A program made the translations under genes and the position numbers. Below, piece by piece: positions 10,823 through 19,118 of a stretch of 64,000 bases of DNA (the stretch's first letter is position 1; every line of letters starts with the position of its first letter). The stretch is from Pseudomonas sessilinigenes (GTDB lineage: Bacteria; Pseudomonadota; Gammaproteobacteria; Pseudomonadales; Pseudomonadaceae). The DNA lies in the NCBI RefSeq assembly GCF_003850565.1, contig NZ_CP027706.1, positions 682,001-746,000 on the forward strand, given 5' to 3'. The notes under the pieces were generated by a model that was not told the origin of the DNA, ran no database searches, and saw only the letters and a program-made list of their open reading frames with translations.

Positions 10823-11662
10823 TCATGTGGTCCAGATCCTCGGCGGCACCGCTGCGCGCCCCAGCAGGGCGGGGCGTAGCAAGTGCCATAGGTCGATCAG
10901 CCAGGCCCTGGCCTGCAGGGCCTCGCTGGCCAGGCAGCGGGCCAGCACCAGGCCGGGCAATTGGGTCAGGTCGCCGCGCACCGGGTGTTCCAGGGCGCGA
11001 CAGCGCTCCAGCAGTTCACTGTCGATTTCACCGGTGGCCAGCAACGTGGCGAATACCGGCTGGCCATCCAGGCCAATGGGCGATTCCAGCAAGCCATCGT
11101 CCCCCAGGATGTGTTGGCGTTCGTGCCACAGCGGCCGGCCATCGCGGTGGATGTCCAGATGGGCGCGCAAATGCCCCTGGGCGAAGCGCTCGCCGCTGGC
11201 CGGGCGTCCGAGGGCGACGACGTCCCAGTAGAACAACCGGGCATCACCGTGCAGTTCGATACGGGTGGTCAGTTCGGCCTGGGCCGCGCTGAACACAATG
11301 GTTTCCTGGGGCAGCCATTCCAGGGTCGCGCCTTTTGCCACTGCAAGTTCCAGGACCTGGCTGGCAGGGCTGTTGGCACGGTACCACTTGGCCGCCCCGG
11401 GGCTGGTCAACTGGGCCCAGGCGCCGCTATCCACCCGGACGCGGATGGCCAGGCGGTCGCCGCCGGCAATGCCGCCCGGGGGGTGGACGATGATGTGCTG
11501 GCAAACCTGCGGGCCTTCGGCATACAGGTGCTTCTGCACCCGCAGCGGGCCCTGGTGGCGGCGCAGCACCGGGCGCGTGGCGTTGCCCGAGCAGGCATAG
11601 GCCAGCTCCAGCTCGGCGTGCCAGCTGGGGGTGAACAGGGCGTTGGCGGCAGGTGAGTTCAT
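10823..11662 (-). CDS. ureD: Urease accessory protein UreD
   Basis: The 279-residue protein carries UreD marks: [36 protein letters not shown] (about residues 55-70) and [11 protein letters not shown]. UreD (UreH) is the scaffold on which UreF and UreG dock on the apo-urease while nickel is inserted. I take the ATG at 11662 ([10 protein letters not shown]); a TTG two codons upstream is also in frame. No strong ribosome site is visible, and the AGGAGG nearby lies on the opposite strand. The other accessory genes (ureE, ureF, ureG) are not in this window. Confidence 0.93.
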   Translation of the reverse strand: MNSPAANALFTPSWHAELELAYACSGNATRPVLRRHQGPLRVQKHLYAEGPQVCQHIIVHPPGGIAGGDRLAIRVRVDSGAWAQLTSPGAAKWYRANSPASQVLELAVAKGATLEWLPQETIVFSAAQAELTTRIELHGDARLFYWDVVALGRPASGERFAQGHLRAHLDIHRDGRPLWHERQHILGDDGLLESPIGLDGQPVFATLLATGEIDSELLERCRALEHPVRGDLTQLPGLVLARCLASEALQARAWLIDLWHLLRPALLGRAAVPPRIWTT

Positions 11663-11692
11663 GGGCAATCGATATTGTTAGGAGGCTACAGA

Positions 11693-12391
11693 TTAGATCG
11701 TAACCAGGCCGCGTACACCGTCGGCCTGCATATTTTCACCCCGGCCTTGCTGGATGATTTCCCCGCGGGACATCACCAGGTAGTGGTCCGCCAGTTCGGC
11801 GGCAAAATCATAGAACTGCTCCACCAGCAGGATCGCCATGTCTCCCCGGGCCGCCAGTTGGCGGATCACCGCGCCGATCTCCTTGATCACCGACGGCTGG
11901 ATGCCTTCGGTGGGTTCATCGAGGATCAGCAGGCGCGGGCGGCTGGCCAGCGCTCGGCCGATGGCCAGTTGTTGCTGCTGGCCGCCGGAAAGATCGCCGC
12001 CCCGGCGTTGCTTCATCTGCTGCAGCACCGGGAACAGTTCGTAGATAAAGGCCGGCACCTCCCGGGCTTCGTGCGCCGCGAAGCGTGAAAGCCCCATCAG
12101 CAGGTTCTCCTCGACACTCAGGCGGGCGAAAATCTCCCGGCCCTGGGGTACGTAGGCGATACCGGCATGGACCCGCTGGTGCGGCTTGTCGCCGGTGATC
12201 GCCCGGCCTTCCCAGATAACCGCACCGTCCCTGGCCGGCAGCAGGCCCATCAGGCATTTGAGCAAGGTGGTCTTGCCCACCCCGTTGCGGCCGAGCAGGC
12301 AAGTGACTTCGCCGACCCTGGCCTCGAACGAAAGGCCCCGCAGGATATGGCTACCGCCGTAGTACTGGTGAAGCTTGTCGACTTGCAGCAT
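11693..12391 (-). CDS. urtE: Urea ABC transporter ATP-binding protein UrtE
   Basis: A 232-residue ABC ATPase with Walker A GRNGVGKTT (about residues 37-45), signature LSGGQQQQ and Walker B LLILDEPTEGIQP. The DEPTEGIQ form is typical of LivF/UrtE proteins of the branched-chain amino acid/urea class. With UrtD it powers the UrtBC channel. The start at 12391 (MLQVDKLHQYYGGSHILRG) is the family start. The frame stays open upstream through the (TTTGGC)12 tract, which would encode a Gln-Ser run, but that extension has no family support. It lies 186 bp downstream of urtD, an unusually wide gap. Confidence 0.95.
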   Translation of the reverse strand: MLQVDKLHQYYGGSHILRGLSFEARVGEVTCLLGRNGVGKTTLLKCLMGLLPARDGAVIWEGRAITGDKPHQRVHAGIAYVPQGREIFARLSVEENLLMGLSRFAAHEAREVPAFIYELFPVLQQMKQRRGGDLSGGQQQQLAIGRALASRPRLLILDEPTEGIQPSVIKEIGAVIRQLAARGDMAILLVEQFYDFAAELADHYLVMSRGEIIQQGRGENMQADGVRGLVTI

Positions 12392-12423
12392 GGAAGCCCT
12401 CCGGGCAGTAGCAAAACGGCAGA

Positions 12424-12570
12424 TGCAAGCGGTTAGCTGCAAGCTGCAAGTAAGAGCGGGACGGTGTACGTTTTGGCTTTGGCTTTGGCTTTGGCTTTGG
12501 CTTTGGCTTTGGCTTTGGCTTTGGCTTTGGCTTTGGCTTTGGCTTCTTGCTTGAAGCTTGAAGCTTGCTT
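12424..12570. repeat. AAGCTTGCAAG-type palindromic repeat, copy 3, split by a hexamer tract
   Basis: The left arm GCAAGCGGTTAGCTGCAAGC and the right arm CTTGCTTGAAGCTTGAAGCT belong to the same family as the spacer at 4188. The middle, which is short in other copies, here contains (TTTGGC)12. It lies between urtD and urtE, so every urtE transcript made from the urtA promoter crosses it. Confidence 0.7.
12472..12543. repeat. Microsatellite (TTTGGC)12
   Basis: Twelve exact copies of TTTGGC run from 12472 to 12543 without a mismatch (GCCAAA on the minus, transcribed strand). The perfect uniformity suggests recent expansion or active slippage. It is non-coding if urtE starts at 12391. Confidence 0.97.
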
Positions 12571-12576
12571 GTGCGC

Positions 12577-13437
12577 CTATCTCCCGAGATAGACCTCGAT
12601 CACCCGCTCGTTTTCCTGCACCTGTGCCAGGGAGCCTTCGGCCAGCACGCTGCCTTGGTGTAGCACGGTGACGTGGTCGGCGATCGCGCCGACGAAGCCC
12701 ATGTCGTGCTCCACCACCATCAGCGAGTGCTGGCCGGCCAGGCCCTTGAACAGCTCGGCGGTGAACTCGGTCTCGGCGTCGGTCATGCCTGCCACCGGTT
12801 CGTCGAGCAACAGCAGTTGCGGCTCCTGCACCAGCAACATGCCGATCTCCAGGAACTGCTTCTGGCCGTGGGACAGCAACCCGGCCGGGCGTCGGGCCGA
12901 GCTGGCCAGGCGAATGGTGTCCAGCACCTGGGCGATGCGATCTTGCTGTTCGCTGCCCAGGCGCGCGCCGAGGCAGGCCCATACCGACTTGTCGGTGCGG
13001 TAGGCCAGTTCCAGGTTTTCGAACACGCTCAGGGCCTCGAACACCGTGGGCTTCTGGAATTTGCGGCCGATCCCGGCCTGGGCGATCTGCACCTCGCTCA
13101 AGCGGGTCAGGTCCAGGGTCTCGCCGAACCAGGCCTTGCCCCGGGTGGGGCGGGTCTTGCCGGTGATCACGTCCATCAGGGTGGTCTTGCCGGCGCCATT
13201 GGGGCCGATGATGCAGCGCAGTTCGCCGACGCCGATGTACAGGTTCAGGTCGTTGAGGGCCTTGAAGCCATCGAAGCTGACGCTGATGTCCTCCAGGGTC
13301 AGGATGGTGCCATGGCGGGTATCCAGGTCCTTGCCCGTGGCCTGGCCGAGACCGATGGCATCGCGGCTGCTGCCGGCATCCTTGTTGCTGTCGAGAATGG
13401 GTTCGAGCATGCAGTCCACCGTTGCTGTGATTCTCAT
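12577..13437 (-). CDS. urtD: Urea ABC transporter ATP-binding protein UrtD
   Basis: A 286-residue LivG-type ATPase with Walker A GPNGAGKTT, signature LSHGQKQ and Walker B LLLLDEPVAGMTD. The RKFQKPTVFEALSVFENLELA region is characteristic of UrtD. It pairs with UrtE to drive urea import. The chosen ATG at 13437 overlaps the urtC stop (ATGA). A second in-frame ATG at 13410 has a better-placed GGTGG ribosome site and would give 277 residues, so the true start is uncertain. About 30 residues before the ABC fold are a poorly conserved extension. Confidence 0.95.
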   Translation of the reverse strand: MRITATVDCMLEPILDSNKDAGSSRDAIGLGQATGKDLDTRHGTILTLEDISVSFDGFKALNDLNLYIGVGELRCIIGPNGAGKTTLMDVITGKTRPTRGKAWFGETLDLTRLSEVQIAQAGIGRKFQKPTVFEALSVFENLELAYRTDKSVWACLGARLGSEQQDRIAQVLDTIRLASSARRPAGLLSHGQKQFLEIGMLLVQEPQLLLLDEPVAGMTDAETEFTAELFKGLAGQHSLMVVEHDMGFVGAIADHVTVLHQGSVLAEGSLAQVQENERVIEVYLGR

Positions 13438-14513
13438 GATTCGCTGCTTTTCTTCAGCAGGCCGATCACACCTTTGGGCAGGTACAGGGTCACCACGATG
13501 AACAGCACGCCCAGGAAGAACAGCCAGTATTCCGGGAAGGCCACGGTGAACCAGCTCTTCATGCCATTGACCAGGCCAGCGCCGAGCAGCGGGCCGATCA
13601 GCGTGCCGCGTCCGCCCAGGGCGACCCAGACGGCGGCCTCGATGGAGTTGGTCGGGGACATCTCGCTGGGGTTGATGATGCCCACCTGGGGTACGTACAG
13701 GGCCCCGGCCAGGCCGCACAGCACCGCACTCAGGACCCAGACGAAAAGCTTGAACCCGCGAGGATCGTAGCCGCAGAACATCAGGCGGTTCTCGGCATCG
13801 CGCAGCGCCGTCAGCACCCGGCCGAACTTGCTTCGCGACAGGCGCCAGCCCAGGTACAGGCTGCCCACCAGCAACGCCAGCGTGGCCAGGAACAGCGCCG
13901 CCCGGGTGCCGGGCTCGGTGATGCCGAAGCCCAGGATGCTGCGGAAATTGGTGAAGCCGTTGTTGCCGCCCAAACCGGTCTCGTTGCGAAAGAACAGCAG
14001 CATCGCGGCGAAGGTCAGGGCCTGGGTCATGATCGAGAAATACACGCCCTTGATTCGCGAGCGGAAGGCGAAGAAACCGAACACCAGGGCCAAGAGCCCC
14101 GGTGCCAGCACCACCAGGCACAGGGCCCAGAGGAAGTGCTCGGTGCCGGTCCAGTACCAGGGCAACTCGCTCCACGATAAGAAGGTCATGAACGCTGGCA
14201 GGCCGTCGCCCGCGGCCTGGCGCATCAGGTACATGCCCATGGCGTAGCCACCCAGGGCGAAGAACAGGCCATGCCCCAGGGACAGTAGCCCGGCATAACC
14301 CCAGACCAGGTCCAGGGCCAGGGCGACCACGGTGTAGCAGAGGATCTTGCCCACCAGGGTCAGGGTATAGGCCGACACATGCAGTGGATTGTCCGCCGGC
14401 AACAGCGCCAGCAGTGGCAGGGCCAGCAGCACCAGGAGCAGCAGGACGCCGACACCGATGCTGACCCTGGGCCCGGCTTTCTGGCTGGCGGTAATGAGCA
14501 GTGGCTGGTTCAT
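13434..14513 (-). CDS. urtC: Urea ABC transporter permease UrtC
   Basis: This 359-residue membrane protein has the LivM layout: about ten helices, the GYAGLLSLGHGLFFALGGYA segment near residue 75, and the GYDPRGFKLFVWVLSAVLCG and GRGTLIGPLLGAG segments in the second half. Together with UrtB it forms the urea channel in the inner membrane. It overlaps urtD by 4 bp. A 129-bp gap with no recognised element separates it from urtB upstream; that gap includes GGGGCCGCCGCCAGCGAGGC, which may fold weakly. Confidence 0.95.
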   Translation of the reverse strand: MNQPLLITASQKAGPRVSIGVGVLLLLVLLALPLLALLPADNPLHVSAYTLTLVGKILCYTVVALALDLVWGYAGLLSLGHGLFFALGGYAMGMYLMRQAAGDGLPAFMTFLSWSELPWYWTGTEHFLWALCLVVLAPGLLALVFGFFAFRSRIKGVYFSIMTQALTFAAMLLFFRNETGLGGNNGFTNFRSILGFGITEPGTRAALFLATLALLVGSLYLGWRLSRSKFGRVLTALRDAENRLMFCGYDPRGFKLFVWVLSAVLCGLAGALYVPQVGIINPSEMSPTNSIEAAVWVALGGRGTLIGPLLGAGLVNGMKSWFTVAFPEYWLFFLGVLFIVVTLYLPKGVIGLLKKSSES

Positions 14514-14642
14514 CGCGGCGTGCTCGCGACGGTGGTACGGACGGTTTCGCTAGGGCTGTTGGCAAGCATAGTGGTGTTCCTTCTCGGGGCCGCCGCCAGC
14601 GAGGCGACGGCGCGTTCGTCAATGGGCGTGAGCATTTGCTGT

Positions 14643-16145
14643 CTAGTCGATCACCCGTCCTTTCAACGCAAAGAGCCCCTGTGGACGTTTCTGGATGAAC
14701 AGGATGATCAACCCCAGGATCAGGATCTTGCCCAGCACGGCGCCGATCGCCGGTTCGAGGATCTTGTTGGCGATTCCCAGGCCGAAGGCCGCCAGGATGC
14801 TGCCGGCCAGTTGCCCGACGCCGCCTGCCACCACCACCAGGAACGAGTCGATGATGTAGCCCTGGCCCAGCTCCGGGCCGACGTTGCCGATCTGGCTCAG
14901 GGCCACGCCACCCAGGCCGGCGATGCCCGAGCCCAGGCCGAAGGCGAGCATGTCCACCCGGCCGGTGGGCACCCCGCAGCAGGCGGCCATGTTGCGGTTC
15001 TGGGTCACCGCGCGCACGTTCAGCCCCAGCCGGGTCCGGTTCAGCAGCAGCCAGGTCAGCAGCACCACGGCCAGGGCGAAACCGATGATTGCCAGGCGGT
15101 TGTAGGGCAGCACCAGGTTGGGCAGTACCTGGATACCGCCGGAGAGCCAGGCCGGGTTCGCGACTTCGACGTTCTGCGCGCCGAACAGCAGGCGCACCAA
15201 CTGGATCAAGATCAGGCTGATGCCCCAGGTCGCCAGCAGGGTCTCCAGCGGGCGGCCATAGAGATGGCGGATCACCGTGCGCTCCAGGGCCATGCCGATG
15301 CCGGCGGTGACCAGGAACGCTACCGGCAGGGCCAGCAATGGGTAGTACTCCATGGCCTGGGGCAGGTAGCGCTGCAACAGCGATTGCACCACGTAGGTGG
15401 CGTAGGCGCCGAGCATCAGCATCTCGCCGTGGGCCATGTTGATCACCCCCAGGAGACCGAAGGTGATCGCCAGGCCCAGGGCCGCCAGCAGCAGGATCGA
15501 ACCCAGGGACAGGCCGCTGAAGGCCTGGCCGAGCACCTCGCCCACCAGCAGCTTGCGCTTGACCTGGGCCAGGCTGGTTTGCGCGGCAGTGCGCACACCG
15601 GCGTCGCTCTCCGCCCCCGCTTCCAGCAGGCCTTCGAGACGGGTACGGGCCAGTGGCTCGCCGGTCTCGCCCAGCAGGCGCACTGCGGCCAGGCGTACGG
15701 CCGGGTTGCTGTCCACCAATTGCAGGTTGGCCAGGGCCAGGCTCAGGGCGTCGTGCACGTCGGGGTCCCGCTCGGCGGCCAGCCGTGTGTCGAGGAACTT
15801 CAACTGCGCCGGTTTAGCGCTTTTCTGCAATTGCCGGGCGCCGGCCAGGCGGGTGCCGGGGTCAGCGGCCAGCAGCTGGTGGCTGGCCAGGGCGGTGTCG
15901 ATCAAACCGCGCAAGCGGTTGTTCAAGCGCAGGGGCCTGGCCTGGCCATCCAGCGTCAGTTGGCCTTGTTGCAAGCTGCCGAGCAGGGCAAGGCGCGCCG
16001 GATCGGGCTGGGCGGCCCAGGCTTCCAGCAGTTGCGCTTGCTGGTTGGAATTGGCCGCGACAAAGTCTTCGGCGTCACCGGCATGGGCGGCGATTGGCAG
16101 CAACAGCAAGCAAGCCAGGAGCAGGCGATAAAGCGACATGGTCAC
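14643..16145 (-). CDS. urtB: Urea ABC transporter permease UrtB
   Basis: A 500-residue protein with a signal peptide (MTMSLYRLLLACLLLLPIAAHA). A helical extracytoplasmic domain follows (about residues 25-200) with repeated Ala/Leu-rich helices such as VDSNPAVRLAAVRLLGETGE, then a LivH-type permease domain (about 215-500) starting near LGLAITFGLLGVINMAHGEM. The long N-terminal domain distinguishes UrtB from LivH and is normal for this family. It is separated from urtA by 110 bp containing a REP hairpin, which may lower expression of the channel relative to the binding protein. Confidence 0.95.
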   Translation of the reverse strand: MTMSLYRLLLACLLLLPIAAHAGDAEDFVAANSNQQAQLLEAWAAQPDPARLALLGSLQQGQLTLDGQARPLRLNNRLRGLIDTALASHQLLAADPGTRLAGARQLQKSAKPAQLKFLDTRLAAERDPDVHDALSLALANLQLVDSNPAVRLAAVRLLGETGEPLARTRLEGLLEAGAESDAGVRTAAQTSLAQVKRKLLVGEVLGQAFSGLSLGSILLLAALGLAITFGLLGVINMAHGEMLMLGAYATYVVQSLLQRYLPQAMEYYPLLALPVAFLVTAGIGMALERTVIRHLYGRPLETLLATWGISLILIQLVRLLFGAQNVEVANPAWLSGGIQVLPNLVLPYNRLAIIGFALAVVLLTWLLLNRTRLGLNVRAVTQNRNMAACCGVPTGRVDMLAFGLGSGIAGLGGVALSQIGNVGPELGQGYIIDSFLVVVAGGVGQLAGSILAAFGLGIANKILEPAIGAVLGKILILGLIILFIQKRPQGLFALKGRVID

Positions 16146-16169
16146 GTCCTTGGATACAACAGAGAACCT

Positions 16170-16237
16170 TGTAGGAGCGGGGCAGCAGGAACACCGCCAT
16201 CGCGGGCAGATCGGATCGCCGCCCGCTCGCTCCTACA
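16170..16237. repeat. REP palindrome of the TGTAGGAGCG class
   Basis: TGTAGGAGCG (16170-16179) and CGCTCCTACA (16228-16237) are exact inverted repeats bordering a GC-rich loop, the standard Pseudomonas REP form. It lies between urtA and urtB and may stabilise the urtA message upstream of it. Confidence 0.9.
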
Positions 16238-16255
16238 GGGGAATGGATACGCTGC

Positions 16256-17521
16256 TCAGTTGCTCTTCACCGCGTAGTCCGGCTTCTTGTCGTTGCCCGG
16301 GATGTAGGGGCTCCAGGGTTGGGCGCGGACCGGGCCTTCGGTCTGCCAGACCACGTTGAACTGACCGTCGGGCTGGATCTCGCCGATCATCACCGGCTTG
16401 TGCAGGTGGTGGTTGCTCGGGTCCATGGTCAGGGTGTAGCCCGAAGGCGCGGCGAAAGTCTGACCGGCCAGGGCCTCGCGGACCTTGTCGACATCGGTGG
16501 ACTTGGCCTTCTCCACGGCCTGGGCCCACATGTGGATGCCCACGTAGGTGGCTTCCATCGGGTCGTTGGTCACCGCCTTGTCGGCTCCCGGCAGGTTCTT
16601 GGCCTTGGCGTAGGCCTTCCAGGCGGCGACGAATTTCTGGTTCACCGGGTTATCCACCGACTCGAAGTAGTTCCAGGCGGCGAGGTTGCCCACCAGTGGC
16701 TTGGTGTCGATGCCGCGCAGTTCTTCCTCGCCCACCGAGAAGGCCACCACCGGCACCTCGGTGGCCTTCAGGCCCTGGTTGGCCAACTCCTTGTAGAAGG
16801 GCACGTTGGAGTCGCCGTTGACCGTGGAGATCACCGCAGTCTTGCCGCCGGCGGCGAACTTCTTGATGTTGGCGACAATGGTCTGGTAGTCGCTGTGGCC
16901 GAACGGGGTGTAGACCTCTTCGATGTCCTTGTCGGCCACGCCCTTGGCGTGCAGGAACGAACGCAGGATCTTGTTGGTGGTGCGTGGGTAGACGTAGTCG
17001 GTGCCCAGCAGGAAGAAGCGCTTGGCGCTGCCGCCGTCTTCGCTCATCAGGTATTCCACCGCCGGGATCGCCTGCTGGTTGGGGGCGGCACCGGTGTAGA
17101 AGACATTGGGCGACATTTCCTCGCCCTCGTATTGCACCGGGTAGAACAAGAGGCCATTGAGCTCCTCGAACACCGGCAGCACCGATTTGCGCGAGACCGA
17201 GGTCCAGCAGCCGAACACCACCGCCACCTTGTCCTGGCTCAGCAACTGCCGGCCCTTCTCGGCGAACAGCGGCCAGTTGGAGGCGGGGTCCACCACCACC
17301 GCTTCCAGTTGCTTGCCGTTGACTCCGCCCTTGGCGTTGATCTCGTCGATGGTCATCAGGGCCATGTCCTTGAGCGAGGTCTCGGAGATCGCCATGGTGC
17401 CCGACAGCGAATGCAGGATGCCCACCTTGATGGTCTCGGCGGCCTGGGCGGTCCAGGTCAGGCCCAGGGTGGCAAGAGCGGTCGAGAGGGTGAAAGCCTT
17501 GAGCAAGCTACGACGCTTCAT
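16256..17521 (-). CDS. urtA: Urea ABC transporter substrate-binding protein UrtA
   Basis: The 421-residue periplasmic protein starts MKRRSLLKAFTLSTALATLG, with an Arg-Arg motif that could be a Tat signal. The UrtA core follows: TIKVGILHSLSGTMAISETSL at about residue 30, the VVFGCWTSVSRKSVLPVFEE region, and NGLLFYPVQYEGEE. It binds urea and delivers it to UrtBC. It is the first gene of the module and has a sigma-54-like promoter about 60 bp upstream, which fits nitrogen control. Short-chain amides are alternative ligands for close relatives (FmdD), but the urease genes downstream favour urea. Confidence 0.96.
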   Translation of the reverse strand: MKRRSLLKAFTLSTALATLGLTWTAQAAETIKVGILHSLSGTMAISETSLKDMALMTIDEINAKGGVNGKQLEAVVVDPASNWPLFAEKGRQLLSQDKVAVVFGCWTSVSRKSVLPVFEELNGLLFYPVQYEGEEMSPNVFYTGAAPNQQAIPAVEYLMSEDGGSAKRFFLLGTDYVYPRTTNKILRSFLHAKGVADKDIEEVYTPFGHSDYQTIVANIKKFAAGGKTAVISTVNGDSNVPFYKELANQGLKATEVPVVAFSVGEEELRGIDTKPLVGNLAAWNYFESVDNPVNQKFVAAWKAYAKAKNLPGADKAVTNDPMEATYVGIHMWAQAVEKAKSTDVDKVREALAGQTFAAPSGYTLTMDPSNHHLHKPVMIGEIQPDGQFNVVWQTEGPVRAQPWSPYIPGNDKKPDYAVKSN

Positions 17522-17583
17522 TGTGCGATCTCCGTGAACTCTTGGATTTTTAAGAGGTAGATGCGAACGAGTGAAGGGTGTTT

Positions 17584-17599
17584 TGCAAGGGTTGTGCCC
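17584..17599 (-). promoter_or_regulatory. Predicted sigma-54 promoter of the urt-ure module
   Basis: Read on the minus strand the site is GGGCAC-AACCC-TTGCA. This matches the -24/-12 consensus TGGCAC-N5-TTGCA at all but the first base, with exact spacing. Transcription would start near 17573, giving a leader of about 50 nt before urtA. I found no clear NtrC site in the remaining 140 bp upstream. Confidence 0.65.
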
Positions 17600-17705
17600 A
17601 GTAGGGTTCGGGCGGCCAAGTGCTGTTTTAAAGCGGTTTCGCGCGAGTGCTGCGCACTAGAAGGGGACGCGGGGCGGAGGGTGGTGCGGGGGCGTGCGTC
17701 ATTGT

Positions 17706-17730
17706 GGTGCTGCCGTGGGATGGCAGCACC
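17706..17730 (-). terminator. Hairpin after the YPD-repeat gene
   Basis: GGTGCTGCC (17706-17714) and GGCAGCACC (17722-17730) form an exact 9-bp stem with a 7-base loop, 12 bp beyond the stop of the gene at 17743. No T-run follows, so it is a stem-only candidate terminator or 3' stabiliser. Confidence 0.55.
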
Positions 17731-17742
17731 GATATGCAAGGC

Positions 17743-18051
17743 TCAGTTCACTCCAGGCCAGGAGTCCACGTAGCGAATCGTGAAGTCAGGGTAGGAGTCG
17801 ACCATTTGAATCTTGTAGTCGGGGTATTGATCAACGATCTGCCATTTACCCGTTGAGTCTGGCCACTGACTGACCTTCTGCACTTTCAGGTCCGGCCAGG
17901 AGTCATCGATCTTTACCTTGTAGTCGGGATAAGAAGTGACGAACTGGATCTTGCCGTAAATCTTCGAAACGTCGACCTTGGTGTCCGCGAGTGCGCAGCT
18001 GGATCCAAGCACCAGCAGGGACAGGCACAGGGTTTTCAACATGGAACTCAT
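17743..18051 (-). CDS. Small secreted protein built of about six YPD/WPD repeats, unknown function
   Basis: I do not recognise a named family. The 102-residue product has a signal peptide (about residues 1-22, ending SSCALA). After it come about six short repeats of roughly 11-13 residues with the core (S/Q)-(Y/W)-P-(D/G): TSYPDYKVK, DSWPDLKVQ, SQWPDSTGK, DQYPDYKIQ, DSYPDFTIR and DSWPGVN. Alternating hydrophobic and charged residues suggest short beta strands. It lies 56 bp after the FecCD-type permease on the same strand, so it may be the last gene of that metal-uptake operon. A second ATG at 18042 would remove three residues. Confidence 0.75.
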   Translation of the reverse strand: MSSMLKTLCLSLLVLGSSCALADTKVDVSKIYGKIQFVTSYPDYKVKIDDSWPDLKVQKVSQWPDSTGKWQIVDQYPDYKIQMVDSYPDFTIRYVDSWPGVN

Positions 18052-18107
18052 CCTGAGAATTGAAGAGCAGGCATTCTAGATGACCGCGATCCCTTGGGGT
18101 GCATGAT

Positions 18108-19118
18108 TCAGCGTCGGCGCATCAGGCCGATGAAGAACAAGCCGCCGATGGCCGCGGTGGCCACGCCGATGGGCAGGTCCTCGGGGGCGATCAGGGTTCG
18201 CGCGGCAACGTCCACCCACACCAGGAACAGGCTGCCCAGCAGCACGCAGGCCGGCAGCAGCCGACGGTGTTCGGCACCCACCAGGCGCCGGGCGATGTGC
18301 GGCACCATCAGCCCGACGAAGCCGATGGAACCGCTGATGGACACCAGCACCCCGGTCATCAGCGAGGCGATCAGGAATACCTTCAGGCGCACGTTGCGTG
18401 CGTTCAGGCCCAGGGTCACGGCGGTCTGCTCGCCGGCCATCAGGGCGTTCAATGGCCGGGCCATGCCCAGCAGCAACAGCAACCCGAGGAGCACGCTGAT
18501 CGCGGGAATCGCCAGCAGCTCCCAGCGCGCCAGGCCCAGGCCGCCGAGCATCCAGAACATCACCGCCGAACTGGCCCGGTGGTCGCCCATGAACAGCAGC
18601 AGGTTGGCCACCGCCATCATCACGAACGACACCGCCACCCCGCACAGCAGCAGGCGGTCGCTGTCCAGGCGACCGCTGCGGGCGGCGATGCCCAGCACCA
18701 GGATCATGCTCGCCACGGCGCCGATGAAGGCGGCCAGGGGCAGGGTCAGCAGGCCGATGACCTGCCCCACGTGCAGGACCACGATCACCGCCCCCAGGGT
18801 GGCGCCGGAGGTGACGCCCAGCAGGTGCGGGTCGGCCAGCGGGTTGCGGGTCACCGCTTGCAGCACCGCGCCGATCAGCGCCAGCCCGGCGCCTACCAGC
18901 GCGCCCAGGAGCATGCGCGGCACGCGGATCAGCCAGACGATATGTTCCTGGCCGGGGCTCCAGTCCACCTCGCCCAGGCCCAGGGTCTTGTGCAGCAGGA
19001 TCCGGCCCACCACGTCCACCGGCACCCGCGCCGGGCCGAATCCCAGGGACAGCACGCAAGAGACCAGGAGCAGGCCGGCGAGGGTCAAAAGCAGCCAGCT
19101 GTAGCGACGTGTAGTCAT
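18108..19118 (-). CDS. FecCD-family ABC transporter permease (metal-chelate uptake)
   Basis: A 336-residue integral membrane protein with about ten helices and the BtuC/FecCD marks: RVPRMLLGALVGAGLALIGA near residue 70, NPLADPHLLGVTSGATLGAV, and the SGSIGFVGLMVPHIARRLVG loop (about residues 268-287) that contacts the ATPase. Such permeases import siderophores, haem, cobalamin or other metal chelates. It overlaps the binding-protein gene by 4 bp. From memory, the gene order receptor-ATPase-binding protein-permease is that of P. aeruginosa PA2911-PA2914, which responds to zinc shortage. Confidence 0.92.
   Translation of the reverse strand: MTTRRYSWLLLTLAGLLLVSCVLSLGFGPARVPVDVVGRILLHKTLGLGEVDWSPGQEHIVWLIRVPRMLLGALVGAGLALIGAVLQAVTRNPLADPHLLGVTSGATLGAVIVVLHVGQVIGLLTLPLAAFIGAVASMILVLGIAARSGRLDSDRLLLCGVAVSFVMMAVANLLLFMGDHRASSAVMFWMLGGLGLARWELLAIPAISVLLGLLLLLGMARPLNALMAGEQTAVTLGLNARNVRLKVFLIASLMTGVLVSISGSIGFVGLMVPHIARRLVGAEHRRLLPACVLLGSLFLVWVDVAARTLIAPEDLPIGVATAAIGGLFFIGLMRRR

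Noticed and set aside
12472..12543. Repeat tract considered as a CRISPR array
   Set aside because: It is a pure hexamer tandem with no spacers and no cas genes nearby.
12391..12982. Upstream extension of urtE through the (TTTGGC)12 tract as a Gln-Ser-rich protein
   Set aside because: UrtE homologues start at the ATG at 12391. The extension translates intergenic repeat and the opposite frame of urtD.
17706..17730. GGTGC/GCACC hairpin considered as an NtrC enhancer site for urtA
   Set aside because: NtrC sites have the arms in the other order (GCACC then GGTGC). A 3' stem for the YPD-repeat gene fits better.
17522..17739. A 73-codon frame upstream of urtA on the minus strand
   Set aside because: It spans the sigma-54-like promoter, has no ribosome site and resembles nothing known.
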